A DNA stretch of 64,000 bases from Pseudocercospora fijiensis CIRAD86. Taxonomy: Eukaryota > Ascomycota > Dothideomycetes > Mycosphaerellales > Mycosphaerellaceae. The stretch is taken from NCBI RefSeq assembly GCF_000340215.1, contig NW_006921539.1:2366507-2430506 (forward strand), in the 5' to 3' direction. Within the stretch, counting starts at the first letter, position 1; each line of letters starts with the position of its first letter. Positions 43,697-53,986 of the stretch are shown piece by piece. The position numbers and the translations under genes were made by a program. Below the pieces are notes generated by a model. The model was not told the DNA's origin. It saw nothing but the letters and a program-made list of their open reading frames with translations, and ran no database searches.

Positions 43697-44474
43697 TCAC
43701 AGGATCTCAAGTTCAGGTACTATGGATTTTTTTCTGCTAGCCTGCATGCTGGAGTTGTACATGTTGGCCGCCATGACCACAATAATCACACTGGCAAGAC
43801 TCAAATCCATACCCGTTGCCACAACGACATCCCATTCGATCTTCCTTCCTGGAAGATACGTAGATAGCTTATCCGTTCTTTTGGCCGTCATCATGACCCT
43901 CTCTCCCACGTAGACATTTGTTCTTTGCTTCCAGATATCCTGATGGTAAGGTAGATCAGCACGTAAAACTTGCGCGCGAAGGTGTTGCTTTTGGTTTTTT
44001 TTTCTTCCCCTGCGCCTCTGCTTAGGTACTTACCTGTCCGCGAACCTGAAGCGCGACATCCCCCTGAGTTCCATCCACAGCAGCCGTGTTCTTGACGTGA
44101 ACGTCCAGGCTGTCTTTGAAGACGCTGAAGTTGGGTGCGAGTCTGGCGATGGCTGTGTCGTTGCCCCCAGGCAATTCAACGTACCATGTTACGCCTATGG
44201 CTTTGTGATAGAGTTCGAAAAGTGGGAGACCAGAAGCATCTCGAAAGGAGCGTCGCTCGTCCAATGTGCCATATTTCCCGTCAACGGAGAAGAGGCTTTG
44301 AGGCTGAGTTTTTGCCTCTGTATCGTCTCGATTACTCGGGAAGAAGATGGTGAAATTGCCACTGTGAAGCCCTTTGCCATGTTGCTAGACGCGGAAAGTT
44401 GTCTGCTTGTCGACAACGTGCTCGTTGCGAATCGCTATTGGAGCTTTCAAGTCGGACAATTCTGGTGCTGGCAT
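43697..44474 (-). pseudogene. LURP-one-related (Tubby-C2 fold) protein with an in-frame TAG
   Basis: The protein starts MPAPELSDLKAPIAIRNEHV (ATG 44474-44472), the usual opening of fungal LURP-one-like proteins. It continues TTFRV, then a TAG stop at 44387-44385, and resumes in the same frame as QHGKGLHSGNFTIFFPSNRD. The rest is well preserved: FSVDGKYGTLDERRSFRDAS, GLPLFELYHKAIGVTWYVEL, DSLDVHVKNTAAVDGTQG. A clean intron (44033-43940, GTAAGT...CATCAG, 94 bp) leads to DIWKQRTNVYVGERVMMTAK, KIEWDVVVATGMDLSLASVI and the final helix VVMAANMYNSSMQASRKK. Exons 44474-44034 and 43939-43697 total 228 codons. Apart from the single TAG everything is intact, so it may be a recent null allele, a sequencing error or a readthrough gene. 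No in-frame Met follows the TAG in exon 1. The family binds membranes or nucleic acids in plants; its fungal role is unknown. Confidence 0.7.
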
Positions 44475-45033
44475 GGTGGAGAGAGTTACAACGAGCACGT
44501 CGAATGCTTGAAAAGTGTCGATTGATAGGTTGGGTGAGAGAGAACAATGGACGAGACAAACTCACCTGCCCTTCGAAACGAAGTAAGTGAAGCTGTGCGG
44601 CACTGCACAAGGATATTCCCGCCCAGTTGGCATACTAACAATTAGCTTATACAGCTATACATGCAAATGGTGTTGTATATAGAGTGCACCCCACAGTGTC
44701 TACTCAAAGCAGTGCTATGGGCGCTAAATGCTACTGGTAAGGGATCGTGCTTGTGGACGGACAAGGAGGTGATGTTGGTGGACGAATGCCGAAGGATTCA
44801 GGCAGTCTCAGAAGAAATCAAGATCAAGCAAGTACCTAGCAGATGGACCGACATCGGCGCCGAGTGCTGCGGCTGAACAGTCAGGCTGTGATGTCGACCT
44901 CTTCCTGCGGCTGACACGAAGCGAATACCGTGTTGTTTTCTTGGCTGATGCGAGAAATTGCTTACTTCTTCTCACCTCACACGAGTGCGAGTCGAAGAGT
45001 TGTCCATCTTGTTCAAGCATAGCAATTTTCATC
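44475..45033. other. Divergent spacer between LURP-like and SEC11-like genes
   Basis: About 0.56 kb expected to contain two promoters. No gene or RNA signal seen. Confidence 0.4.
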
Positions 45034-45578
45034 ATGCGCCAATCCCTGCTCAAAGCACTGTCTTTGACGCTCTCCGCCTGCCATGTCTTCATGGCCTGGA
45101 AAATATGGTCGCTCGTCACAGCCACAGCTTTCCCAGCGATGGTGGTCATCTCCGAGTCAATGGCACCGGCTTTCCATCGAGGTGATTTGATTCTGTTGTG
45201 GAATCGCACGAGCGATATTAATGTTGGCGACATTCCTGTCGTTTGGTTCAAGGAGCAGAGTCTACCAATGGTACATCGCTGCGTCCAAAGCTACTGGGAA
45301 GACGGCCAGAACGGACCCATGTACGATGTGCGATTGCATATTCAGATCTGAGCTGACCATGCCCATGCAGACAGCACTTTCTAACCAAGGGCGACAACAA
45401 CGATGCAGACGATACTTCGCTGTATCCTCCAAGAAGGACTTCAGTGCGTCGAAATGAGGTGGTCGGAAATGTTATCGCGTATATTCCATTTCTCGGTTGG
45501 CTGATCATTGCACCTCGCGAGATATTAAACCGGATCTCGATGGCTTCTTCAAAATACTGGGCTATTTCGCGGGTATGA
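45034..45578 (+). CDS. SEC11-like signal peptidase catalytic subunit (divergent copy)
   Basis: Two exons (45034-45320, 45371-45578) give 164 residues, close to normal Sec11 length (about 167-170). The ER signal peptidase removes signal sequences. The N-terminal helix (LLKALSLTLSACHVFMAW) is followed by MVVISESMAPAFHRGDLILL with the catalytic Ser, PMVHRC with the catalytic His, and after the 50-bp intron (GTACGA, CTGAC branch, TGCAG) QHFLTKGDNNDADD with the catalytic Asp. Next come NEVVGNVIAYIPFLGW and a short end. All three catalytic residues are present. The usual SGSMEPAFQRGD box reads SESMAPAFHRGD here, the spacer loop is shorter, and the tail differs, so this may be a second, diverged paralogue rather than the housekeeping enzyme. 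Only a genome search could show whether another SEC11 exists. Confidence 0.8.
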
Positions 45579-45930
45579 CTGGTGTATCGCAGGTAGTAAT
45601 ATTGTAGGGTCGGTTCGCATTTCGACTCCGTTTGAGAATGCCCGGAATGCTGCTGGGTGTCTCGTCAGCAGCCAGACCTCGCATCATACTATGAAGGAAA
45701 GCCGGGGGAGCGATTGGGGTCAGAGAGAAGATTAGACAGTCGACATCAACCAATGCGAGTCCTTCAACGGGTAGGTGCCCGCAGACCGAACCCAGAAGCG
45801 GTGTTCTCGAAAGGCTTTCCGTCTAAGGATGAACATTATTCATCATTTGAGGTGAAGAAGGACATTGGGAAGTTACTCACCAGAAGAAATGCGCCGTGGC
45901 AAAGCCTCGTTGAAATTCTGAATGACCCAT

Positions 45931-46725
45931 TCAGTAGTCCATCTCAATGGGCTCAGTCTGCTGATCGTCTAGCTCGCGAGCCACTCGGCGGTGCGTCAGA
46001 GAGCCCTCGATGGGATCCTCATCATTGATGTAGCCTTCCCACTTACGCTTATGGCGCTGGTCATAAGGAACGTTCTGCTGCGACGGACGGCCTCTCCGTG
46101 ACCCAGAATGAGATTCAGTGCGACTGCCGTGCGAAGATTGTGGCTGTTTGCGCTCGGCAGGCTGCGACTCGAATTTTTTCACGGTCGCATACGCCAGAAG
46201 CTCGTCTTCTAGACTGGACACATCTGAGACCGGCGAAGCAGGACGGACAGGCTCCGGCTCAGGCGCGTCAGCGGCATTTTCTTGCGCATCTCCTTGTCGC
46301 TGTTCCTGTTCGTGCTTCATCTGCCACAATTCTGTTCGCCGAAAGACAGCAATTTGCTCGTCAGTGAGAGTGCGCTTGACGCCATCTTCGTAGTAGCCAA
46401 GTCCATCATCTTCTTCGACACCGAGGGCTGCCTCTTTGGCCACGAACCAGTTGTCGGGCTTCGTGTCATCTCCGAAATGCGCGAACTGGAAGCTCAGGAG
46501 ATCGTGCTTGACAAGTCAGTACTTACCATGGAGCGCACAGTTGTCTTACTCCTTTACCTCTGAGAGTTTTGGTAGCGACGCGTAGTACTCGTCGCGAGCC
46601 TTCGCCGCCGCTTTGGTCTTCACCTTGGCCGCTCTGGACCTCGCGTTCTTCTTGCGCTTCTTCTCCTTCTGATGCTTGGCGGCAGCTGTCCTGCTCTGCC
46701 TCCCGCGGGCGGAAGACTCTGACAT
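45931..46725 (-). CDS. DUF3807-type fungal protein
   Basis: Two exons (46725-46558, 46485-45931; 72-bp intron GTAAAG...TTCCAG) give 240 residues. The first exon is very basic (KHQKEKKRKKNARSRAAKVK), ending SLPKLSE. The second begins FAHFGDDTKPDNWFVAKEAA and contains LGVEEDDGLGYYEDGVKRTL, TDEQIAVFRRTEL, an acidic Pro-rich middle and a basic C-terminal part with HKRKWEGYINDEDP. The EDDGLGYYEDGVKRTLTDEQIA block is the hallmark of a fungus-specific domain of unknown function. The basic N-terminus suggests nuclear or nucleolar localisation (inference). It is divergent from the DUF1295 gene. Confidence 0.8.
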
Positions 46726-46832
46726 GGGCGGCGGCGACGTCAGGCCAACTTCGGCCGTATCGTGATATGCATGCAGTGAGGACGCATTGAAGAGGAGAGC
46801 TTGATCGCAGCGCAGCGTGACAGGCCAGTCGC

Positions 46833-46919
46833 GCCAAGACTGCCAAGAGAAGCCAGCGGACCGTCCCTCCCTCGCAAACCGAGCCAAGACTGCCAAGAGG
46901 AGCCAGCGGACCGTCCCTC
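46833..46919. repeat. Two-copy tandem repeat, 50-bp period
   Basis: The segment 46833-46869 (GCCAAGACTGCCAAGAG...CCGTCCCT) recurs at 46883-46919 with one mismatch. A shorter match (CGGTC/GGACCGTCCC-type) occurs again slightly downstream. It lies between the divergent DUF3807 and DUF1295 starts and may affect their promoters. Confidence 0.7.
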
Positions 46920-47077
46920 GCGTTCCGATCGGCAGGAAGATCGATGACGATGGCCGCAGCCACGGTCAAAGCCCGGACAATGCAAAGGAAATACATGTAG
47001 GCGTCACTTCTACATAACAACAATATGACACCAACTCCATAGACAAGTCCAAGACCATTCCTGCGAGCTACACCGCC

Positions 47078-48181
47078 ATGGCCCTCTATTCCCCGGTCCA
47101 TGTGCTGGACCATTACTACCTAGCCATCACCCTCCTGGTCACCGTGGCATACCAGCTCATCGGCTTCGCAGTTGCATTCACCTTGAAGTTTGACAAGCTG
47201 ACAGATTTGTGAGTGTCGTAATGCTGCAAACCCTTGTCGCTCGAGGCATAGTGCTAACAGAGTGATTCCGAAGCATGGGAGGAACGAATTTCGTCTGGCT
47301 GGCCATTCTCACGCTAAGCATGAGCGGTACCACCCATGCAAGGCAAATCGTGACATCGATCTTGATCATGCTCTGGGGAGCCCGTTTATCAGCCTTCCTT
47401 CTCTTCCGAATCTTGAACACTGGCACTGACACCCGATTCGACGACAAGAGAGACAAGTTCTTCCCGTTCCTCGGATTCTGTCTTTCAGATGGTTTGGGTC
47501 TGGACCGTCTCTATGCCGGTGACCATCCTCAATTCCCCAAATGTCCTTCAGTACCCGCAACCATCGTTTGGCAAGGCCACGGATATCATTGCAATCATCG
47601 TCTTCGCCATGGCGTTTTCCATGGAGGCCATCGCAGACATACAGAAATATCGCTTCAAGCAAGGTCCAGGCAAGGAACCGGGTGCTGTTTGTGATGTTGG
47701 CTTCTTCAACTGGTCCAGACACCCCAACTACTTTGGCGAGATCATGGTGCAGGTTTCGATCTACATCATTGCCGTCACCCCGGCAAGCTACGGCACCGTC
47801 CCGTCAGGATCCGGAGCATACGCAGCACTGTACGCCTCTTGTGTTGGCTTCATCTTCCTCACGACACTGCTCATGTTTGTCTCTGGCCTTACGCTCCAAG
47901 AGCGACCAGGTGCGAAGAAGAGATACGAGAAGGGCAATGGCTGGCACGCGTATGAGAAGTACTTGCAGGAAACCAGTATTCTCATTCCAATGCCACCTGC
48001 GATCTGGAAGAGACTACCCACGATAGTGAAGAGAACGGTCGGACTCGAATTCCCCATCTACGTTTTCGATCCTGCCAAGCATGCCGACCCAGATGCAGTG
48101 AAGCAGAACCGGGCTGAGCAGGGACGCTCAGAGAGTGACGCCGATGGCAATCGCCCAAGCAGTGAGCCACTAACACAGTGA
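47078..48181 (+). CDS. DUF1295 / steroid 5-alpha-reductase-like membrane protein with apparent 2-bp frameshift
   Basis: Polytopic membrane reductase/methyltransferase-like protein of the DUF1295 family. Exon 1 is 47078-47208 (MALYSPVHVLDHYYLAITLL...) and a 65-bp intron ends at 47273. Exon 2 begins FMGGTNFVWLAILTLSMSG and runs through RLSAFLLFRILNTGTDTRFD and KFFPFLGFC. The frame must then change near 47484-47490 to reach QMVWVWTVSMPVTIL. The rest is intact: ADIQKYRFK, CDVGFFNWSRHPNYFGEIMV (the family signature), a C-terminal helix and KRYEKGNGWHAYEKYLQETS. No usable splice donor lies near the shift, and summed exon length is 2 bp short of a multiple of three. A lost TG dinucleotide in a TGTG run would explain it. 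It could be a real null allele or an assembly error. Confidence 0.8.
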
Positions 48182-48340
48182 TTGCTGCGGCGAAGACTCA
48201 TTGAGGGTATTCCGACATCACGCGGTCTACAGCGTTCAGCATTGCCAGCATTTTCTGTAAATCTAGGATAGATCTCCTTCGAACGACCTAATCATGTAAG
48301 AGATGACGAACAATTCACCCTCCAATCCCCAACTCCTTCC

Positions 48341-49433
48341 TCACTCAACAACAACCTTCTCCTCCTCCTCCTCCCTAACCTTCTGCCTCTTAGCATCCGG
48401 CATCTTAACATCATCCCCCTCAACAACAGCAACCCCATCAGCCCCAGCCCGACTCTGCCTCCCCCCATCCTCCCTAATCTTCTCAAAACACCTCCTATAC
48501 GCCTCCCTCACCTCCACCAACTCCACCTCACACCCCTCCTCCCTATACTCCCGAACCTTCTCCGCCAACTTGCCCGCATCCAACCAACAGTTACTCCTCT
48601 CCGCCTTGATAACCCTCGCCTGCTCCTCGAGCGTAAAATTCTCCCAAGCATACCCGGGCGCCAAAATCTCTCGATACAACCGCAACACCTCATTATGCGA
48701 AATCGCTTCTCCCGGGTTGGTGAAATTGTAGACTCCCTCCTCGCGGTGTTCGGACATGGCGATGGCGATGGGGAGGAGGTCCGGGAGGAGGGAATGGGAG
48801 TTGGGGACGTTGACGACTTTTTTGTACGTGGAGATTTTGGTGACGAAGGAGCGCGGGTGCAGGTCGGCGGAGACGGGCATGCGCAGGCGGAGGATGAGGG
48901 TTTGAGGGAAGTTTTTCAGGAAGGTTTCGATGGGGGCTTTGGTGGCGGAGTAGAAGGAGCCGGTGAAGTTGGGGCGGTCGGTTTCTTTGAAGGGCGCGCT
49001 GAGGACTTTGGTGTAGTCTGGGGTGTAGGTTGAGGTGTAGATGCCTGGGGGGGTAGACACGTGTGGGTTAGTGGTGATGTGGATGGATGAGGGAGGGGTG
49101 GGACGTACAGCCTGTGGCTAGGTGGGTGAGGTGAATTCCTCTCGTGTAGCATTCGTTCGTCAGGATGAGGGCTCCGAGACCGTTGGCTTGCATAGTCTCG
49201 ATCTTGTGGTCCTCGCACCAGTCGACGTTGGGTCTTCCTGTCTTGCCAGCACAGTTGATGACATGTGAAGGTTTGATTGTGTCGAGGCATTCTCGGACTT
49301 CTTGTTGCTCTTCCATGCGGATCGTGGTCCCGAGAACTGTCTTGCCTTGTTGCTTGAGAAGATCGATCATCTGACCACCGATCCATCCTCCTGCACCCCA
49401 TACGAGGAACTTGTTTTGCTTAGCTGCGGGCAT
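48341..49433 (-). CDS. UDP-4-keto-6-deoxyglucose 3,5-epimerase/4-reductase (UDP-rhamnose synthesis, second step)
   Basis: Two exons (49433-49109, 49044-48341; 64-bp intron) give 342 residues. An RmlD/NRS-ER-type short-chain dehydrogenase. The NAD(P) motif is FLVWGAGGWIGGQMIDLL, with INCAGKTGRPNVDWCE next and the catalytic Tyr-x3-Lys in FTGSFYSATKAPIE. The plant NRS/ER hallmark follows as GVYNFTNPGEAISHNEVLRL and FTLEEQARVIKAERSNCWLD. In plants and in Botrytis/Magnaporthe-type fungi, enzymes with this signature convert UDP-4-keto-6-deoxy-D-glucose to UDP-L-rhamnose with NADPH. The acidic tail EEEEEKVVVE is odd and probably dispensable. It lies next to a nucleotide-sugar transporter and the matching dehydratase. 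Cytosolic. Confidence 0.92.
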
Positions 49434-49706
49434 GCTGGGAGGAGAACGTTGGTATGTCAGTGACGGAGAGGCTGAATCTTGAAGGGTGGAACGAAGAGCA
49501 GAGAGCATCTGCTGACGGTGAGAAGGAAACTTGCTTGAAAGTGAGTGTGGGAACGGTTCTCTATCGACCGTGTGCTCTAATAAGTGGGCAAGAAGTATGT
49601 CTGGATTGTGCTACACCATGCAAGGGATGAGTAGGCGGTATGCACCTCAAGTGAGGAGCTTGTCGACTTGAGCAAGGCACAACTGCGTGCAGTCTTGATG
49701 CGTGGT

Positions 49707-50897
49707 TCATTTCCGCGTCTGTCGTTGCATGACCACAGAGTATCTGGGCACGGTCAGTAACGTTACACAATGCAATAAATCAGCACATTTGGATTTGACT
49801 TACGCAATGATCCCTCCCACAGCAAGTACAACTCCAACCAGGCTTCCATCTTTGAGCGGTTTTCTGGATATGATCCAGCCCATAGCAACGATAGCGCAAG
49901 TCTTGAAGTGACCAACAACGGTACTGCTGACAGGCCCAGCTTCATTGATGATCACGAATTGGGACAGATTGATGAGACATGCCAGGAGACCGCTCTATAT
50001 CGTGATCAGTAACGTAGTCTGTCAACACCAGCGATGGAACTTACCAGCAATATCAAATACCATGAATGAGACTCGGTGCTTCTCCAGACCGTCACATCAT
50101 CCGAGAAGGGAATCACATACAGCAGGATCAACACGCTCATCGGTGCTTGATTCATCAGGAGTTGGACGCTTGTGCACTCGAGCGTCTTGTGGTACTTTGC
50201 GATCCAGACCGTATAGATGGAGCTGGCGAAGACACCAGTGAAAGCGAATAGAACGCCCCAAGAATTCGTGCCTTGCATGTTCGCCTCTCCAGTAGGCTGT
50301 GTGTCGAAATACGATACCACGGCTACCCCAACACACACCGGAACCAGCATCAACGCAGCATATCTTGGGATTTTGGCCTGGTACAGGACGTAGTTCAGTG
50401 TCGCGACGCAAGGCGTGAGGAGTACGCGAGCGACTTGGTAAAACTGAATGCTGGAATTCGCGAGCGACGCATTTGGCAGGACGACGTTGAAAATCATGGC
50501 CAGAGCGAGTGGCACCACCAAGTATGAGTCGATGCGTTTTGCCTGGAAGATTGGGATCGAGGTCCGAGAAAGAGCGTACAGAAGGGTGAAAGTGACGGCG
50601 AAGTGGAAAGCGGCGAAAGTGACTTGAGCGTGCTTGAGAGAAGCATTTGAGAAGATGCGCTTGTTGACGAAAACCTTCGCAGATATCAGTCAGCCTTGGT
50701 TCGTCGATGTCGGTCTCAGCGCTCACAATCGCGGCTGTTCCAGTGGTGTTCACTGCTGCGCTGAGCCAGAATCGTCTGCTCAGACCTCTCGGCACAAGGA
50801 CTGGCGGTGGTGGAAAGTTGTCCTTCTCATCTTGCTGCTGCAGGAACGCTTGTGCCTCTTCATAATTTTCGTTTGAATCTCTTGCTTTCTCGTCCAT
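49707..50897 (-). CDS. TPT/DMT-family nucleotide-sugar transporter (candidate UDP-rhamnose transporter)
   Basis: Four exons (50897-50727, 50674-50045, 49994-49804, 49743-49707) give 342 residues with about ten hydrophobic helices. The joins restore family text: NTTGTAAIVFVNKRIFSNAS at the first, WYLILLSGLLACLINLSQFV at the second, GGIIAYSVVMQRQ at the last. The C-terminal half carries INEAGPVSSTVVGHFKTCAI and IISRKPLKDGSLVGVVLAVG, the signature of triose-phosphate-translocator-like nucleotide-sugar transporters. In Arabidopsis, UDP-rhamnose/UDP-galactose transporters belong to this group. The cytosolic N-terminus (about 40 residues) is acidic and Gln-rich. Its position between two UDP-rhamnose genes makes UDP-rhamnose the obvious substrate, but that is inference from context. 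Confidence 0.88.
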
Positions 50898-51200
50898 TGT
50901 GCTGAGCCTGATGCGAGTACTTTTGAGGTGAACGGCTAAGGGCTGGCTCGGAGCAAAGTGGTGGATCTTGGTTCTGAAGTGCCTGAATACCAGTCATACA
51001 CGTCCGCTCTTCGAAGAGATCCCAAGTACGCAACCAATGTCGCGGATGGACGCGTTCCAGCGCGTGGGCAGGCGTATGCATTCCATTCAAGATATGCGCT
51101 GCGCCCTTGCTGCAGTCACAAAGAACATTCATTATTCGAAGAGAGACCAGCAAAACAAATCCTTTGCGCGTCAAAAAGTGTCGCCTTGTACTTTTTCACA
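50898..51200. promoter_or_regulatory. Shared divergent promoter of the UDP-rhamnose genes
   Basis: Only 303 bp separate the start codons of the transporter (-) and the dehydratase (+), so the two are probably co-regulated from a bidirectional promoter. I do not recognise a specific operator. Confidence 0.5.
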
Positions 51201-52795
51201 ATGGAAGCTCTCGGTGCAGGCTGGCAGACGAGTGGTAGGTGGCCAGGAGAATGGACTGGAGAGATGCTGATTGATAATCACGCAGGTAGCCTGGAATCGC
51301 GATTCTTCGTCGACGATGGGATCTGGAGAGACGCACCACTTTTGACAGGTCAGACGTCCTTCGAGCCTTTGCCTGATGTCAAAAATATCCTGGTGACTGG
51401 AGGAGAAGGATTTATGTAAGTCAAATGGACGGACCTGATTGCAAGGCCAGGAAGGGATTGACGATGCAGTGCTTCTTGGCTGGTCCGACATCTGGTTGTC
51501 AAGTACCCCGATGCGTACAATGTTGTCTGCTTCGACAAGCTGGACTATTGCAGCTCGTTGAATAATGCTCGAATGCTCGAGGGTCGACGGAATTTCAAGT
51601 TCTTCCATGGAGAGCTCACCAAGCCCGCCGATGTCTTGAGGTGCGTCCGCAAGTATAACATCGACACCATCTTTCACCTTGCGGCACAATCGCACGTGGA
51701 CTTATCCTTTGGGAATTCATACAGTTTTACCGTCAACAATGTGGTTGGGACACACGTGCTGCTAGAGACTGCAGTGGCTGTGAAGACGGTCAAGCGGTTC
51801 TATCACATATCCACAGACGAGGTCAGATACGGCTATGGATGGAGTGTGCGGAGGAGGAGAGAAGGGGGGTTGCTTACGTTGAACAGGTCTACGGCGAAGT
51901 CGCGATGGATGCTGCAGATCTGACCGAGCACAGCATCCTGGCACCAACCAATCCATACGCAGCCAGCAAAGCGGCCGCAGAGATGTATGTCAGAGCATAC
52001 GTACAAAGCTTCCAACTGCCTGTGGTGATGATCCGCTTGAACAACGTATACGGGCCTCATCAAGTGAGTGGAATGTTGGCCGCAACATATGCAGGGCACC
52101 GCTGACTGAACGCCAGTTCCCGGAAAGTGGGTCAGCGGATTGCGTGTGCTGGTGGTACATGCTGATGTGTGGCAGAGGTGATTCCCAAGTTCATCAACTT
52201 GCTGCAGCGTGGCAAGCCACTCTGGATCCATGGTGATGGGCAGAACACAAGGAGGTACCTCTATGCCGGGGATGCCGCCGACGCATTCGACACGATCTTG
52301 CACAAGGGTGAGATGGGGCAGATCTACAACGTCGACTCGCGAGACGAGATGTCCAATCTGGGCCTGGCCGGGCGACTGTTGGAATCGTTCGGGGTGAGCG
52401 ATACGCCGAATGCAATCCAGCACACCCGAGACCGTCCATTCAACGACATGAGATATGCCGTCGATGGCAGCAAGTTGCGCAAGCTCGGGTGGAGGCAGAA
52501 GGTGTCATTCGAAGAAGGGCTGGCGAACACGGTGGCATGGTATGGCAAGTTTTCCGGGTGGTGGGGCGAGATAGAAAACATCCTGGCTCCGTTCCCGGAA
52601 GTCAAGCACGATGGCCATGGCGATGTTGGCGTGGAAGAAGACGGCTTTGTGCAGGAGAAGCAGAGGGCGCGAGCATCATGTCTACAGCAGGCCAACGTAG
52701 GCGCGCCGATTTACGACCCGCTTGGGAAGGGGAATTTGCAGACGGCCAATGGCGGGGGGAGAAAACGGAAGGCTGATGCGCTGGATGAGGAATGA
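51201..52795 (+). CDS. UDP-glucose 4,6-dehydratase (UDP-rhamnose synthesis, first step)
   Basis: Five exons (51201-51415, 51470-51821, 51887-52063, 52117-52126, 52176-52795) give 457 residues. Converts UDP-glucose to UDP-4-keto-6-deoxyglucose using bound NAD. A ~65-residue N-terminal extension precedes NILVTGGEGFIASWLVRHL. Then come TIFHLAAQSHVDLSFGNS, the HISTDEVYGEV catalytic Asp/Glu block, PTNPYAASKAAAEMYVRAY with Tyr-x3-Lys, MIRLNNVYGPHQFPEKVIPK and GDGQNTRRYLYAGDAADAF. Exon 4 is only 10 nt but is needed to read FPEKVIPKF. The C-terminus adds ~100 residues beyond the SDR fold, ending in a basic RKRKADALDEE that could be a nuclear-type signal or simply disordered. Divergent from the transporter gene. 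Confidence 0.92.
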
Positions 52796-52889
52796 GGCGA
52801 ATGTCAGCCTGATCGCGTCGTGGGCATGTGCGCGAGTTGCTGCTGAGAAGGTGGTGGTGGAAGGCGTGCGTGATTCCTCAGGCTCACGT

Positions 52890-52985
<96 letters not shown>

Positions 52986-53986
52986 CTTCCGTCAGGCTTC
53001 TTTCAGGCATACCATACAGACATGGGTGGTCCCTGTCGTCCATGCAAAATGACGCCGACCACGGCAAGCCCCGGCAGAGCGAAGCGAAGCGAATGTCATC
53101 ACCTCTCTCTCCATCGCGAAAAGCGAAGCAGTGTTTCTCGTCGTCGTAATTCTTCACGTGTAGGCAGGCATGACCACATGCCACTCCATTTGTGCGACAT
53201 GCACCACTCGGCGGTGCAGTGCAGCGCAGCGTCATAGGTGCCGTGCCCTTTGCATGCATACCCCCCAAATCCACTACGCAAGAAGATGAGGCCAGTGGCT
53301 TGCACATCAATCCTCTAGCGAAAAGGCTTGAGATTGACCTGCCCTGCTGCAGTAGGCTGCAGACAGTCATCAGACATCTGTGCTTTGACATGCACATGGG
53401 TGTATGGAGAGAGTCTATTCTCCATACTCCCATGGCTCCAAGGTAATGCGCATGACGGTCTCGGGTGATGTGTGAATGGTATGCTGAGCACCGCGAATAT
53501 TCCCCATCGGCTTGTATTAGCATTTCGCGAGAGGTACAAACGCATGCAGAGGAGGCTTGATGCTCAAATGTTCTGAACGTTATGTATTGGTACATTCGTC
53601 CCGCCACTGCTGTCCTGCCTCGAAACATCATCAGTGTACATAGCAAGCGCCCTGATAGCGACCGTGCAACCTCATTCGACTGGACTTTTCATCTGCCGTT
53701 CATAATCAATGGCCCTGTCACCACCCGGCTCCGTCTTCGGGGTATTGGTACAAAAATCATCCGACCCTGTATCTCGCTTCTGTGCGCCTCAACGCCTTGC
53801 AAATCAATCCATCAATCAATCAATCCAAGAACCCATGCGCCATCGAAACTGGGGTATCAAGTCGAAGTAAGCGATTGTCGTGGAAGTAAAAGCCTGTAGC
53901 GTGCCTGTTCAACGCTCTCTTTCTCAGACGCCATAGCGTCGTCGCTCTGTACACGCAGTAAATTCGTGTGAAATGTATTAAATCGT
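52796..53986. other. Intergenic region with hexanucleotide microsatellite
   Basis: About 1.2 kb between the dehydratase and the C2H2 gene (convergent). Apart from the CAGGCT array (separate entry) I see nothing supportable; the long frames through the array are repeat artefacts. Confidence 0.45.
52891..52985. repeat. (CAGGCT)n microsatellite, 15 perfect copies
   Basis: Fifteen uninterrupted CAGGCT units plus a partial unit, flanked by degenerate copies (CTCAGGCTCACGTT on the left, CAGGCCTTCCGTCAGGC on the right). Perfect arrays of this length are expected to vary between isolates. Confidence 0.97.

Noticed and set aside
52804..53646. Long minus-strand frame containing a run of Leu-Ser repeats
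   Set aside because: It is the translation of the CAGGCT microsatellite; sequence on both sides has no domain, and the plus-strand frames through the array look equally open.
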